DNA of 64,000 nt. Origin: Amphritea atlantica (GTDB lineage: Bacteria; Pseudomonadota; Gammaproteobacteria; Pseudomonadales; Balneatricaceae). A program made the position numbers and the translations under genes. Positions within the stretch are counted from its first letter, which is position 1. Each line of letters starts with the position of its first letter. The notes beneath the pieces were generated by a model. The model made no database searches. It had not been told where the DNA came from and saw only the letters and a list, made by a program, of their open reading frames with translations. The stretch lies in contig NZ_FOGB01000009.1 in the NCBI RefSeq assembly GCF_900111095.1, forward strand, positions 135,544 through 199,543. The letters run 5' to 3'. Positions 55,082 to 63,663 of the stretch are shown piece after piece.

Positions 55082-56110
55082 TTAAAAAGTTGAATGCGGT
55101 TTAAGCCCGGCGTCCAGAAAGTTCAGCCAGTTCAAACCCATGATTTTGGCCACATCCTCACGGCTAAACCCCCGCTCCAGTAGTCCATTCGTCAGATTCG
55201 GGAAGTCTCTGCTATCCCGAAACCAGGACAGCGGTCGCGGCCAGTCGGCATTACTTTTTGAACCTTCGCCATAATCCATAGACTTTGACCAGCGTCCATT
55301 TCGCATCCATTCCAGGACAGAAAGAGGTTGCTCCTGACACAGATCGGTGCCGATACCGATCTGATCAATGCCCATCATATCGGCGGTGCTGGCGACCATG
55401 TCACAGAAGTCACCGAGGGTGCAGTCCGGGCCATTTTTCAGATGAAATGGATACAGACTGAAGCCTAATAACCCTCCGGACTCTCCCAGAGCCCGGAGCA
55501 CCCGATCTGATTTATTCCGCTTTGCTTCATGAAAACTGAGCGGATTTGCATGGGAGATGACAATGGGACGATCAGAGATTTTGATCGCATCCAGTGTGCT
55601 GCGCTCACCGCTGTGGCTCATATCGACAATCATGCCCACCCGGTTCATCTCTTTAATCGCCTGACGCCCAAAGCGGGTAACACCACTGTCTTCTGCCTCA
55701 TAACAACCACAGGCAAGCAGGCTCTGATTGTTATAGGTCAGCTGCATGATCATCAGATTCAGCTCACGCATCACCTCAATCATGCCGATATCATCCTCAA
55801 TGGGAGAGCAGTTTTGCGCGCCGAACATGATGCCAACCTTACCCAACTGCTTTGCCAGGCGGATATCCGCGGCACTGCGCACCGGCATGATCAGATCACT
55901 GTTCAGTTCGAACAGACGATTCCACTCGGCAATGCGGGTCAGCGTTTCCCTGATCTGTTCGTGATAAACAATGGTGGCATGCACCATCGTTACGCCACCT
56001 TCACGCAGCTGTTCGAAGATCTTCCGGTCCCAGTTGGAGTACTGCAGGCCGTCGATAACGATCAACTCTGAATGCAGTGCCTGAGCGTGTTGTTCTTGTA
56101 TTGATTGCAT
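55082..56110 (-). CDS. Peptidase M19 family (membrane dipeptidase-like) hydrolase
   Basis: The 342-residue protein is an amidohydrolase-fold member of the M19 renal-dipeptidase family: IVIDGLQYSNW near the start (normally DxHxD, here diverged), MFGAQNC, MIVDMSHSGERSTLDAI, IVISHANPLSFHEAKRN and IGIGTDLCQE carry the metal-ligand His/Asp residues. Loss of the N-terminal HxD metal ligand (DGLQYS) is notable and seen in some catabolic homologues, which may act on non-peptide substrates. It lies in the BCCT-dipeptidase-aldehyde dehydrogenase group. No signal peptide, so it is cytoplasmic. Confidence 0.83.
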   Translation of the reverse strand: MQSIQEQHAQALHSELIVIDGLQYSNWDRKIFEQLREGGVTMVHATIVYHEQIRETLTRIAEWNRLFELNSDLIMPVRSAADIRLAKQLGKVGIMFGAQNCSPIEDDIGMIEVMRELNLMIMQLTYNNQSLLACGCYEAEDSGVTRFGRQAIKEMNRVGMIVDMSHSGERSTLDAIKISDRPIVISHANPLSFHEAKRNKSDRVLRALGESGGLLGFSLYPFHLKNGPDCTLGDFCDMVASTADMMGIDQIGIGTDLCQEQPLSVLEWMRNGRWSKSMDYGEGSKSNADWPRPLSWFRDSRDFPNLTNGLLERGFSREDVAKIMGLNWLNFLDAGLKPHSTF

Positions 56111-56122
56111 TAGTCGCCTCCG

Positions 56123-57568
56123 TTAACCACGGATATAGGTAGTCTTAACGACGGTATAAAACTCTTTAGCATAACTACCCTGTTCCCGCGGCCCGAAGCT
56201 TGAATCTTTACGGCCACCAAACGGCACATGGTAATCAGTTCCCGCCGTTGGGAGGTTTACCATCACACAACCAGTTTTGGCGTTACGTTTGAAATCTGTC
56301 GCGTATTTCAAAGACTCTGTGCAGATACCGCCGGTCAGACCGAAGTTGGTATCATTCAGGGTTGCCAACGCTTCGTTATAATCTTTAACCCGGATAATAC
56401 TGGCGATCGGGGCAAACGCTTCTTCACGGTTAATGGTCATTTGATTTGTGGTTTCAGTGAACAGTGCCGGCTGCATGTAGTAACCTTCCGTCTCCTCAGT
56501 CAGCACTTCGCCACCGAATATGAGGTTGCCGCCCTCTTTCTTAGCGATCTCAAGATAGTGAAGGTTTTGCTCCATCTGTCGGGCATCAGCCACGGCCCCG
56601 ATATGGACCCCGGGTTTCAGTGGATGACCGACAACCAGTTTCTTCATACGCTCTATCATCGCCTCAACGAAACGGTCATGAATCCCTTCAGTGACGATCA
56701 GGCGGGAAGACGCGGTACACTTCTGCCCCGTACCACCAAAAGCGCCACCCACCGCACATTCGACTGCGTTATCCAGATCCGCATCATCGAGCACAACCAG
56801 TGCATTTTTACTGCCCATTTCCAACTGACACTTGACCAGATTGATCGCAGTAGCAGCAGCCACTTTACGACCCGTTTCAAGAGAACCGGTAAAGGTCAGC
56901 GCGTTAATGCCGCGGGAATTGATCAGCACATCACCCACTTCTGAACCCGGCCCCATCACCAGATTAAACGTTCCGGCAGGCAGTCCCTGTCGTGAGATGA
57001 TTTCAGTCAGCGCCCAGGCTGATGCGGGTACCTGATTAGCGGGTTTCCAGACAACAGCGTTACCAAAAGCCAGCGCCGGAGCGATCTTCCAGGCACCGGT
57101 AGCGGTAGGAAAATTCCAGGGCGTGATAATACCGACTACACCCACCGGTTCCCGACGGGTTTCAATCTCAATACCGGGACGCACAGAGTCAGCAGTCTCG
57201 CCCATCTGGCGAAGTACTTCTGCCGCGTAATAGTGGAAAAACTGACCTGAACGATAGGTTTCACCCACTCCTTCCGCCAGTGTCTTGCCCTCTTCCCGGG
57301 CCAGCAGCTCACCCAACTCATCTTTACGGGCGATCAGCTCATCGCCAATCGCCATTAATACTGAGTAACGTTGCTCCAGACCACTCTTTGCCCACTCAGC
57401 CTGACCGACAGCTGCCGCCGCAATCGCCGCCTCAGTCTGCACCTTATCGGCCTGAGCATAGTTGCCAATCACATCGCTGATATCGGCCGGGCTGATATTT
57501 ATCACCTGACCCTTATTACCCTCAACCCACTCACCTGCAATGTAATTGCGAAAAACTGAATCAGACAT
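56123..57568 (-). CDS. NAD(P)-dependent aldehyde dehydrogenase (2-oxoglutarate semialdehyde type)
   Basis: The 481-residue enzyme has Glu250 (CQLEMGSKN), nucleophile Cys284 (GGTGQKCTASS), the cofactor segment ITPWNFPTATGAWK and the FTGSLETGRKV loop. The wording recalls the alpha-ketoglutarate-semialdehyde dehydrogenase (KGSADH) clade. It sits 12 bases upstream of the dipeptidase start in transcription order and heads the operon on the minus strand, divergent from a LysR regulator. A role in oxidising an aldehyde from a betaine- or amino-acid-type compound is inferred. Confidence 0.87.
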   Translation of the reverse strand: MSDSVFRNYIAGEWVEGNKGQVINISPADISDVIGNYAQADKVQTEAAIAAAAVGQAEWAKSGLEQRYSVLMAIGDELIARKDELGELLAREEGKTLAEGVGETYRSGQFFHYYAAEVLRQMGETADSVRPGIEIETRREPVGVVGIITPWNFPTATGAWKIAPALAFGNAVVWKPANQVPASAWALTEIISRQGLPAGTFNLVMGPGSEVGDVLINSRGINALTFTGSLETGRKVAAATAINLVKCQLEMGSKNALVVLDDADLDNAVECAVGGAFGGTGQKCTASSRLIVTEGIHDRFVEAMIERMKKLVVGHPLKPGVHIGAVADARQMEQNLHYLEIAKKEGGNLIFGGEVLTEETEGYYMQPALFTETTNQMTINREEAFAPIASIIRVKDYNEALATLNDTNFGLTGGICTESLKYATDFKRNAKTGCVMVNLPTAGTDYHVPFGGRKDSSFGPREQGSYAKEFYTVVKTTYIRG

Positions 57569-57644
57569 ATCGACCTCCTGAATGTAGATGGATCAATCAT
57601 AGGCCCTGTGCTTTAATAAGAATAATTAATAAATAATATCTACT

Positions 57645-57661
57645 GATAAGGCCTCCTTATC
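57645..57661. promoter_or_regulatory. Palindromic operator in the aldehyde dehydrogenase-LysR divergent region
   Basis: GATAAGG (57645-57651) and CCTTATC (57655-57661) form a perfect palindrome around CCT. It is placed between the two divergent genes, 41 bases before the LysR start, where LysR-type operators are usual. Confidence 0.5.
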
Positions 57662-57702
57662 AAACTTTATCAACGACTCCCGATGCATCTGAGGGATATG
57701 CC

Positions 57703-58599
57703 ATGCTGCCTGAATTTAAAATTACTCAATTACGTCACTTTGTCTGGGTCGCTGAACTGAAAGGCTTTCATGCTGCAGCGGAAAAAGCTCACCGCACTCA
57801 ACCGGCGATTTCCCTGTCTATTCGTGATCTTGAAAATAAACTCAGCGAATCGCTGTTTGAAAAGCGTAACGCCAAAACAGCCAAGACAGAGCTGACACCC
57901 TTTGGCGAGTATTTTCTGCCTAAAGCGAAAGAGCTGATCGAACATCACGACCGGATTTCGGAAGATATGACACTGCTGGCCGAACATAAGACAGGCCATC
58001 TGCGTCTGGCATCAGTGCCTTCCATTGCAAGCCAGGTATTACCCGAGCTGTTATTGGAGTTTGTTAACAATACGCCCGATCTGCATATCAGTTTCTTTGA
58101 CGATAACTCTTCCGCGGTATACCGGATGGTAGAAAATCAACAGGTAGATTTCGGTATCGCTCACCTGTTTCATGAACAGGAACACAGCGATAAAACCTTT
58201 ATTCCGATCTGGGAAGATCAGATTGGAGTGGTATGTCCAAAGGATCATCCGCTGGCAGAATTCAAAGAGTTACACTGGAAAGAGTTACGCAACCATCGAT
58301 TGATTGGTAACGGTACCTCCCGCCTGCTGGAAGACAGTGAAGCACGACCTCTGATCGGGCACTCGCAATTCTACATCTCCAACATGATATCGCTGATCGC
58401 CATGTTAGAGGCCGGTTTTGGCGTAACGACACTACCCCGGTATGCGGTCCCCAAAGAGAGTGAAACCCTGTGCTTTATTCCGTTGAGTACGCCGGTGGTT
58501 GTGCGGCGAATCGGTATCGTCACACTGACAAACAGATCGCTGACGCCACCCGCTCAGGCATTGGTGGACTTTATTCTGGCCAGAAGTCGCCCGGCGTAA
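57703..58599 (+). CDS. LysR-family transcriptional regulator
   Basis: The 298-residue protein has the N-terminal winged helix-turn-helix (about residues 7-66; LRHFVWVAELKGFHAAAEKA then TQPAISLSIRDLENKL) and a LysR substrate-binding domain (about 93-295). It is divergent from the aldehyde dehydrogenase/dipeptidase/BCCT group with a palindrome in between, so it probably controls that operon. The inducer is unknown. A short stem lies after its stop (TCAGAT 58619 with ATCTGA 58632). Confidence 0.87.
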   Translation: MLPEFKITQLRHFVWVAELKGFHAAAEKAHRTQPAISLSIRDLENKLSESLFEKRNAKTAKTELTPFGEYFLPKAKELIEHHDRISEDMTLLAEHKTGHLRLASVPSIASQVLPELLLEFVNNTPDLHISFFDDNSSAVYRMVENQQVDFGIAHLFHEQEHSDKTFIPIWEDQIGVVCPKDHPLAEFKELHWKELRNHRLIGNGTSRLLEDSEARPLIGHSQFYISNMISLIAMLEAGFGVTTLPRYAVPKESETLCFIPLSTPVVVRRIGIVTLTNRSLTPPAQALVDFILARSRPA

Positions 58600-58762
58600 G
58601 CAGGTTCAGAATAAATTTTCAGATCTTTGCCATCTGAAACATCGTTCAGATGTATAGAAAAAATAATAGCTTGAGCTATTTTGATAAGTTTTGCTTATTA
58701 ATCGATATAACCTTCTGATTTGTATGTGATCCCTTTTATAGCCCATGATAAATCGCATACAG

Positions 58763-58876
58763 GCAGGGCATGACAGACAATGGCCGTTATCTCCTCCCTG
58801 TAGTGCGCCCTGCATACAATAATTACAAACGAAACCTGTAGCGCGCAGACAGGAGCCTGGACTCCTGAAGGTTTCG
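58763..58876 (+). promoter_or_regulatory. Highly structured leader upstream of the 573-residue protein gene
   Basis: GCAGGGC (58763-58769) pairs with GCCCTGC (58807-58813). CGAAACCT (58830-58837) pairs with AGGTTTCG (58869-58876), enclosing CAGGAG-CCTGGA-CTCCTG (58850-58867). The elements lie 58-172 bases before the start at 58935. It looks like a structured RNA leader, but I do not recognise a known riboswitch class; the glycine, TPP, SAM and SAH consensus segments I checked were absent. Confidence 0.45.
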
Positions 58877-58934
58877 GACACATCTATGCTGTTAACTATA
58901 AAAAGATGTGCTGCTATTTATGAGGATAACAATA

Positions 58935-60656
58935 ATGACCACGTCTGCTGCAATACAGGCTTCCCTGAGAGGCGATAATGCACTGCCACTGCGCCCGGTT
59001 GATCAGGTTATGGATCTGGAACGTCTGGGCGCTATTCATCAGAGCCGACTCAGTTTTATGCGCACCCTGGTACGCCGGATCATGCGTGAGCGCTGGCAAA
59101 TCGAACCGGTTCGCTTTGAACTCGACCCGCAGGGCTATGGCACTGTCGTCTACGAAATCACAACACCCAATAAGTGCTATAGCTTTGTTCTGTTTTCCGA
59201 TTACCTCTCCCCGGACGAGCGCAACGACCGGGTGATCGCCACAAAGTGGGATCTGACCATGGCGCTGGTAGATGGCCAGGTTGATGATCTCTACCTGGAA
59301 AAACTGCGCCAGAATGTCCCTAAACAGGAAGCTGGCCGCGTCGATGCACGGGTATTCGTACTCTCCCGTGCCAATCGTAGTGCCCGGAATTTCGACTATG
59401 TTGTTGATCAGTTAGCCTGTGGTAAACAACCCGATGTCGCCCAGATAGCCCGTGTAGGCTATCTGTATCGAACCACTGCGGTTTACGGTAGCGGTAAGCT
59501 GGGTATGGCCGACTGGGAAAAGGTGTCTACCCGCCACCCCGATTTCAACCGCCCTTTCGCTGCAGAGATGTTTGTCTGTCTGATGCTACGGAACTTCAGT
59601 CTGCTTCAGGCGGAGCATATTGCACAGCACCGTACACCAGAAACCTACCATCCGATGTTACCTGAGATTAAACGTTTCTTCGGTATCGGCAATTCAACCG
59701 GTCTGGGTATGGCTCCCTACCTGATCAACCACCCGTTACTGATTAACCAATGGGTAGAGATGCGGGAACTGGCGCTGGCAAGGGTGCGGGTGCTGGGTAA
59801 CATCAACAAGCGTATCACCCAGCAATTCCCTGAATTACTGGAACGCTGTGCTATTCATACGGAACAAACCGTCACCGAAGATGCCTGGCAAACGGCCAAT
59901 AATCTGCAGGTACTTAAAGATCTGGAAGCGATTCGAGAGCATACGGCTAACGGCATCGGCAGCTGGGATGCTCTGCTCAGATGGAGTGAAGAAAACTGTT
60001 CACTGCAGGGACAGGAGATGCTGGTGTCAGTGATGCTGGAACTCTACCCAGAACTGGTTGATGAGCTGGAAGATTATCACACCGCCGAGGAGTTTCTGGA
60101 TCTGGACCCGGTGATGCCCCTGCAGCAGCTGAAGCAGGTCATCGAGCAACGTTACCAGTGGGCGCTGGTGCTGGACTTTTCTGCGGACGGCGCAAAAGAC
60201 ACTTTCTGGTACCGATCTGAAGAAAAAATGGAACCTCGCCTGGGTGATGCCCGGGAGGAGGATGGAAAAGAGAAACAGATGGCACTGGGGGTGGGTTATG
60301 CCGTACGCAAATGCTATGACCAGCTGTGTCAGTACATCAGTGAACATCCGCAACACTCCACTGCCCGGTTTATGGTTGCACAGCCGAAACTGCGCGGTAT
60401 TGTCCGGCGGATTCAGAGTATGAACCGCTGCATCTATGGCGATATACAGGCTAATCTGCTGGACCGGGATATACTCCCCATGCATCTGTTAAGAGCTAAA
60501 CTGGCCTTTTTTGGTGTCGGTAAGTTTGATCCCCGATCAAAACTATGGGTGCGCAATACCATGTTCCAGGGGGCTCCGCTATTGGAAGATATTGGTCACA
60601 CATTCAATGATGACTGGTTCATGCCTCTGGCGCCAGCGCAGCAAGGAGAACTCTGA
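58935..60656 (+). CDS. Unrecognised 573-residue cytoplasmic protein
   Basis: I do not recognise a family. The protein has no signal peptide or membrane helix, is rich in Arg, Glu and Leu, and is predicted largely helical. It begins MTTSAAIQASLRGDNALPLR. ATG 58935 has GAGGA at 58923-58927; the codons before it start with GTG. A Cys-poor, Arg/Asp-rich middle (VDARVFVLSRANRSARNFDY; IGNSTGLGMAPYLINHPLLI) suggests a nucleotide- or acid-binding soluble enzyme, but this is a guess. Its stop overlaps the next start (TGATG), so it is translationally coupled to the DUF3726 protein and both probably act together. Confidence 0.6.
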   Translation: MTTSAAIQASLRGDNALPLRPVDQVMDLERLGAIHQSRLSFMRTLVRRIMRERWQIEPVRFELDPQGYGTVVYEITTPNKCYSFVLFSDYLSPDERNDRVIATKWDLTMALVDGQVDDLYLEKLRQNVPKQEAGRVDARVFVLSRANRSARNFDYVVDQLACGKQPDVAQIARVGYLYRTTAVYGSGKLGMADWEKVSTRHPDFNRPFAAEMFVCLMLRNFSLLQAEHIAQHRTPETYHPMLPEIKRFFGIGNSTGLGMAPYLINHPLLINQWVEMRELALARVRVLGNINKRITQQFPELLERCAIHTEQTVTEDAWQTANNLQVLKDLEAIREHTANGIGSWDALLRWSEENCSLQGQEMLVSVMLELYPELVDELEDYHTAEEFLDLDPVMPLQQLKQVIEQRYQWALVLDFSADGAKDTFWYRSEEKMEPRLGDAREEDGKEKQMALGVGYAVRKCYDQLCQYISEHPQHSTARFMVAQPKLRGIVRRIQSMNRCIYGDIQANLLDRDILPMHLLRAKLAFFGVGKFDPRSKLWVRNTMFQGAPLLEDIGHTFNDDWFMPLAPAQQGEL

Positions 60657-61405
60657 TGCATGTATCTATGATTGAGCTGAAAGCCGCCCTGCGTCGTTGC
60701 TTTGAAGCCACCGGTTACTATGTTGGCAACTATGAGGATGCTGCCAATATGATTCTCTGGCTGGAAAAACATGGCCTTAAGGGACTGGATGAGTTGCAGC
60801 GCGCCCTGCCCTATATTGGCGATGACAGCAGCAAGTCCCTGAGTACTGTGATCTACGAAGACAGCACCTCAGCGATTATCGACAGTAACGGCCGCAGCGC
60901 ACTGAACTGTATCGCCGCATCTGTCGATCTCGCCCATGCTAAAGCGTTGGAAAACGGCATCGCAACGGTGACAGTGCATAACTGCCACAACCGGATGTTT
61001 ATCCTTAAAGCGCTGACCGATTGCGGTCGCCGTGGCATCAGTGTGGCCGCCTACTGGAAAAATGGCAATCAGACGGTAACCGAACATACGGCAGCCATTA
61101 ATGCAGGCGAACGCTACCCAAGTTACAGTGAAGCGATCACCAGCCTGCCAGCCAACGCGGAAGATAAACAGACGATGACGATTGTTTGCAGTTCACGGGT
61201 TGATCTGACCTCATCACTGCAGCAATCGAAAGGCAACCGGAATGCCCGTTATATAAGCGCTGAGCAGATCCGGCTCAATAAAGAGCACAGTGTCGATTTC
61301 GGTATCGATATCGATGAAACTCTGTGGGCCGAAATCAATAGAATCGGCGAAGGTGTTCTGGTGGAAAATAGCGAGCGTTCCCGGCAGGGAGCGGGTGGTC
61401 GCTAA
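60656..61405 (+). CDS. DUF3726-like protein
   Basis: The 249-residue protein begins MHVSMIELKAALRRCFEATG and has the DUF3726 opening pattern (a short helix, then YYVGNYEDAANMILWLEKHG with the LExHGL-like WLxxRGL motif). AAGGAG at 60643-60648 supports ATG 60656. The family is found in proteobacteria, often next to catabolic genes, and has no known activity. Its coupling to the 573-residue protein by one overlapping base indicates a two-component unit, probably under the same leader. I am moderately sure of the family and cannot assign a function. Confidence 0.65.
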   Translation: MHVSMIELKAALRRCFEATGYYVGNYEDAANMILWLEKHGLKGLDELQRALPYIGDDSSKSLSTVIYEDSTSAIIDSNGRSALNCIAASVDLAHAKALENGIATVTVHNCHNRMFILKALTDCGRRGISVAAYWKNGNQTVTEHTAAINAGERYPSYSEAITSLPANAEDKQTMTIVCSSRVDLTSSLQQSKGNRNARYISAEQIRLNKEHSVDFGIDIDETLWAEINRIGEGVLVENSERSRQGAGGR

Positions 61406-61583
61406 CTCTTTGATGTCTGTGAGAGTATGGCCAGTCTGATGTTAATCGGGCTGGCCCTGCCGATGACCCGGTTACAGGTTGCACCGCCAGCCACCGGGTC
61501 ATCTTTTCATTATTAACGTATACCGCTCCATCTCATCCGCTGGCATACTGGCTACTCACTTATCTCGATACAGCACCAAAACC

Positions 61584-62318
61584 ATGCTATATACCCTGCC
61601 GGAACTGCTGGCCGTCCTGATCGTAACCTGCGGTATCGCCCTGCAAACCGTCGTGGGGATCGGCTATGGTTTGGTGGCAGCGCCTCTGCTCTATCTGATC
61701 GATCCGGTCTATGTGCCCGGCCCTATTCTGTTAGTGGGTTTCGGACTGGCGCTGATGATGGTGATCCGCGAGCGCCGGGAGTTACGCTGGAAGAGGGTAA
61801 TGCCCGCTATCATTGCCAGAGTTCCGGGGGCCTGGTGCGGGGCCGCCCTGCTGGTCGCAATACCACAGTATGCCCTGAGTCTGTTTTTCGGCTTTTCGGT
61901 ACTCAGTGCCGTGCTGCTCAGTCTGTGGCGTTTGAGCATTCCCACCACACCGATCAACCTGACCATTGCCGGTTTTCTGTCCGGCGTTACCGGTACCGCC
62001 ACCTCCGTGGGGGGGCCTCCGATCGCGCTGGTGTATCAACAGCAGGACCGGATTACCGCCCGCAGTGAGATCGCCGCCTTTCTGCTGATCGGTACACCGG
62101 TATCTATCATTATGCTGATCCATCAGGGCAGCCTCGACTGGCATACAGCTCACCTCAGCCTGAAAATGCTGCCGGGGTTATTTTTAGGCTTTTTCCTGGC
62201 ACGCCTGATCGACGGAAAGCTAACGACCACCTCGGCTAAACCACTGCTACTGGCGGTCTCCGGCGCATCGGCATTGATGGTGACCATTAAGGGAATGATC
62301 GGCTGGCTGGGGCTCTGA
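61584..62318 (+). CDS. TauE/SafE family sulfite/organosulfonate-type permease
   Basis: The 244-residue integral membrane protein has about 7-8 helices, an N-terminal TVVGIGYGLVAAPLLYLIDP segment and the mid-protein GTATSVGGPPIALVYQQQ, the hallmark of TauE/SafE permeases. I start at ATG 61584; an upstream open frame lacks the family N-terminus. Family members export sulfite, sulfoacetate or related anions, or import other small anions. The substrate is not predictable. It is not adjacent to other sulfur genes, and follows the DUF3726 gene by about 180 bases. Confidence 0.83.
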   Translation: MLYTLPELLAVLIVTCGIALQTVVGIGYGLVAAPLLYLIDPVYVPGPILLVGFGLALMMVIRERRELRWKRVMPAIIARVPGAWCGAALLVAIPQYALSLFFGFSVLSAVLLSLWRLSIPTTPINLTIAGFLSGVTGTATSVGGPPIALVYQQQDRITARSEIAAFLLIGTPVSIIMLIHQGSLDWHTAHLSLKMLPGLFLGFFLARLIDGKLTTTSAKPLLLAVSGASALMVTIKGMIGWLGL

Positions 62319-62398
62319 TCTCCAGGCCGCGTCATTTTAAGATTAGAGCTGATGGCGATCTTGAAATATAATGCCTCCTTTTCCAACAGGACTCCCCC

Positions 62399-63580
62399 AT
62401 GGCAACTATCGGTACTCCCTTCTCCTCGTCGGCCACTAAAATTCTACTCTGCGGTTCTGGCGAACTGGGTAAAGAGGTGGTGATTGAACTGCAACGATAC
62501 GGTTGTGAAGTGATCGCCTGTGACCGGTATGAGAACGCGCCTGCGATGCAGGTAGCGGATCGTTCCTATACCTTTTCAATGCTGGATGGCGCTGAACTGC
62601 GCCGGGTGATTGAGCTTGAAAAACCCGATTACATCGTCCCCGAGATTGAAGCGATCTCAACCGATACCCTGGTTGAACTGGAGCAGGAAGGTTTTCATGT
62701 GGTACCTACCGCTAATGCCGCGCGCCTGACCATGAACCGCGAAGGTATCCGCCGTCTGGCTGCTGAGGAGTTGGGCATTCCTACCTCCCACTATCAGTTT
62801 GTCGATAACTTCACTGACTTTGAAAACGCCGTTGCCGAGATTGGTATGCCCTGTGTGGTGAAACCGATTATGAGCTCATCCGGCAAAGGACAGAGCACCA
62901 TTAAAAGCGCTGCGGATATTGAAACCAGCTGGACCTACGCTCAGGAAGGCGGTCGCGCCGGTGCTGGCCGGGTGATTGTCGAAGGCTTTGTCGATTTCGA
63001 TTATGAGATCACCCTGCTGACCATCCGCCATATTCAGGGCACCAGCTTCTGCCAGCCAATCGGGCACCGGCAGGAAGATGGTGATTATCGTGAGTCCTGG
63101 CAGCCACAGGCGATGAGCGGGATAGCGCTGAGCCGGGCGAAAGAGATCGCCGAAAAAGTCACCGGCGCACTCGGCGGCCGGGGGATCTTCGGTGTTGAGC
63201 TGTTTATCAAAGGTGATGAGGTGTACTTCAGCGAAGTATCACCCCGGCCACATGATACCGGCATGGTCACTATGATCTCTCAGGACCTGTCCCAGTTCGC
63301 CCTGCATGCCCGTGCTATCTTAGGCCTGCCGATCCCCAACATTGTGCAGCATGGCCCATCCGCCTCTGCCGTAATACTGGTCGAAGGTGAATCACAAAAC
63401 CTGAGCTTTTCTAATCTGGAAGCTGCCCTCTCCGTCCCCGACACTCAGTTACGGCTGTTTGGTAAACCTGAAGTGAACGGCACACGCCGGATGGGCGTCG
63501 CACTGGCGCGTGGGGCGGATATCGATGATGCTAAGGAAAAGGCTTTAGCCGCCGCGGCGGCTGTTAAAACAAGTTACTAG
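62399..63580 (+). CDS. purT: Formate-dependent phosphoribosylglycinamide formyltransferase
   Basis: The 393-residue ATP-grasp enzyme makes formyl-GAR from GAR, ATP and formate in purine synthesis. Motifs: [15 protein letters not shown] (N-terminal substrate domain), [17 protein letters not shown] (ATP-grasp loop), [28 protein letters not shown] (catalytic metal-binding Glu region), and a C-terminal beta domain ending [10 protein letters not shown]. Its length is close to E. coli PurT (about 392 residues). The stop codon TAG (63578-63580) is the TAG of a CTAG repeat (copy 8). GTP or formate dependence is per family knowledge. Confidence 0.95.
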   Translation: MATIGTPFSSSATKILLCGSGELGKEVVIELQRYGCEVIACDRYENAPAMQVADRSYTFSMLDGAELRRVIELEKPDYIVPEIEAISTDTLVELEQEGFHVVPTANAARLTMNREGIRRLAAEELGIPTSHYQFVDNFTDFENAVAEIGMPCVVKPIMSSSGKGQSTIKSAADIETSWTYAQEGGRAGAGRVIVEGFVDFDYEITLLTIRHIQGTSFCQPIGHRQEDGDYRESWQPQAMSGIALSRAKEIAEKVTGALGGRGIFGVELFIKGDEVYFSEVSPRPHDTGMVTMISQDLSQFALHARAILGLPIPNIVQHGPSASAVILVEGESQNLSFSNLEAALSVPDTQLRLFGKPEVNGTRRMGVALARGADIDDAKEKALAAAAAVKTSY

Positions 63581-63662
63581 ACGTCGCTTCGCCTAAGAGC
63601 AGCCGCCAGACGCCGCTTCGCGACTTGCTAGTGGTTAGACGGAAACTTCGTTTCCTTGCTAG
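63577..63662 (-). repeat. CTAG mini-hairpin repeat, copy 8, supplying the purT stop and abutting an IS481-type end
   Basis: On the minus strand: CTAGCAAG with GGAAAC-GAA-GTTTCC (63641-63655), CGTCTAACCA, CTAGCAAG with GTCGC-GAA-GCGGC (one wobble, 63612-63624), CGTCTGG, then a degraded unit ending CTAG at 63577-63580, which holds the TAG stop of purT. The other end finishes CTAG at 63659-63662, next to the insertion sequence. Confidence 0.85.
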
Positions 63663-63663
63663 A

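Noticed and set aside
58763..58876. Glycine, TPP, SAM or SAH riboswitch
   Set aside because: Conserved core segments of these classes were sought by eye and not found, although the leader is strongly structured.
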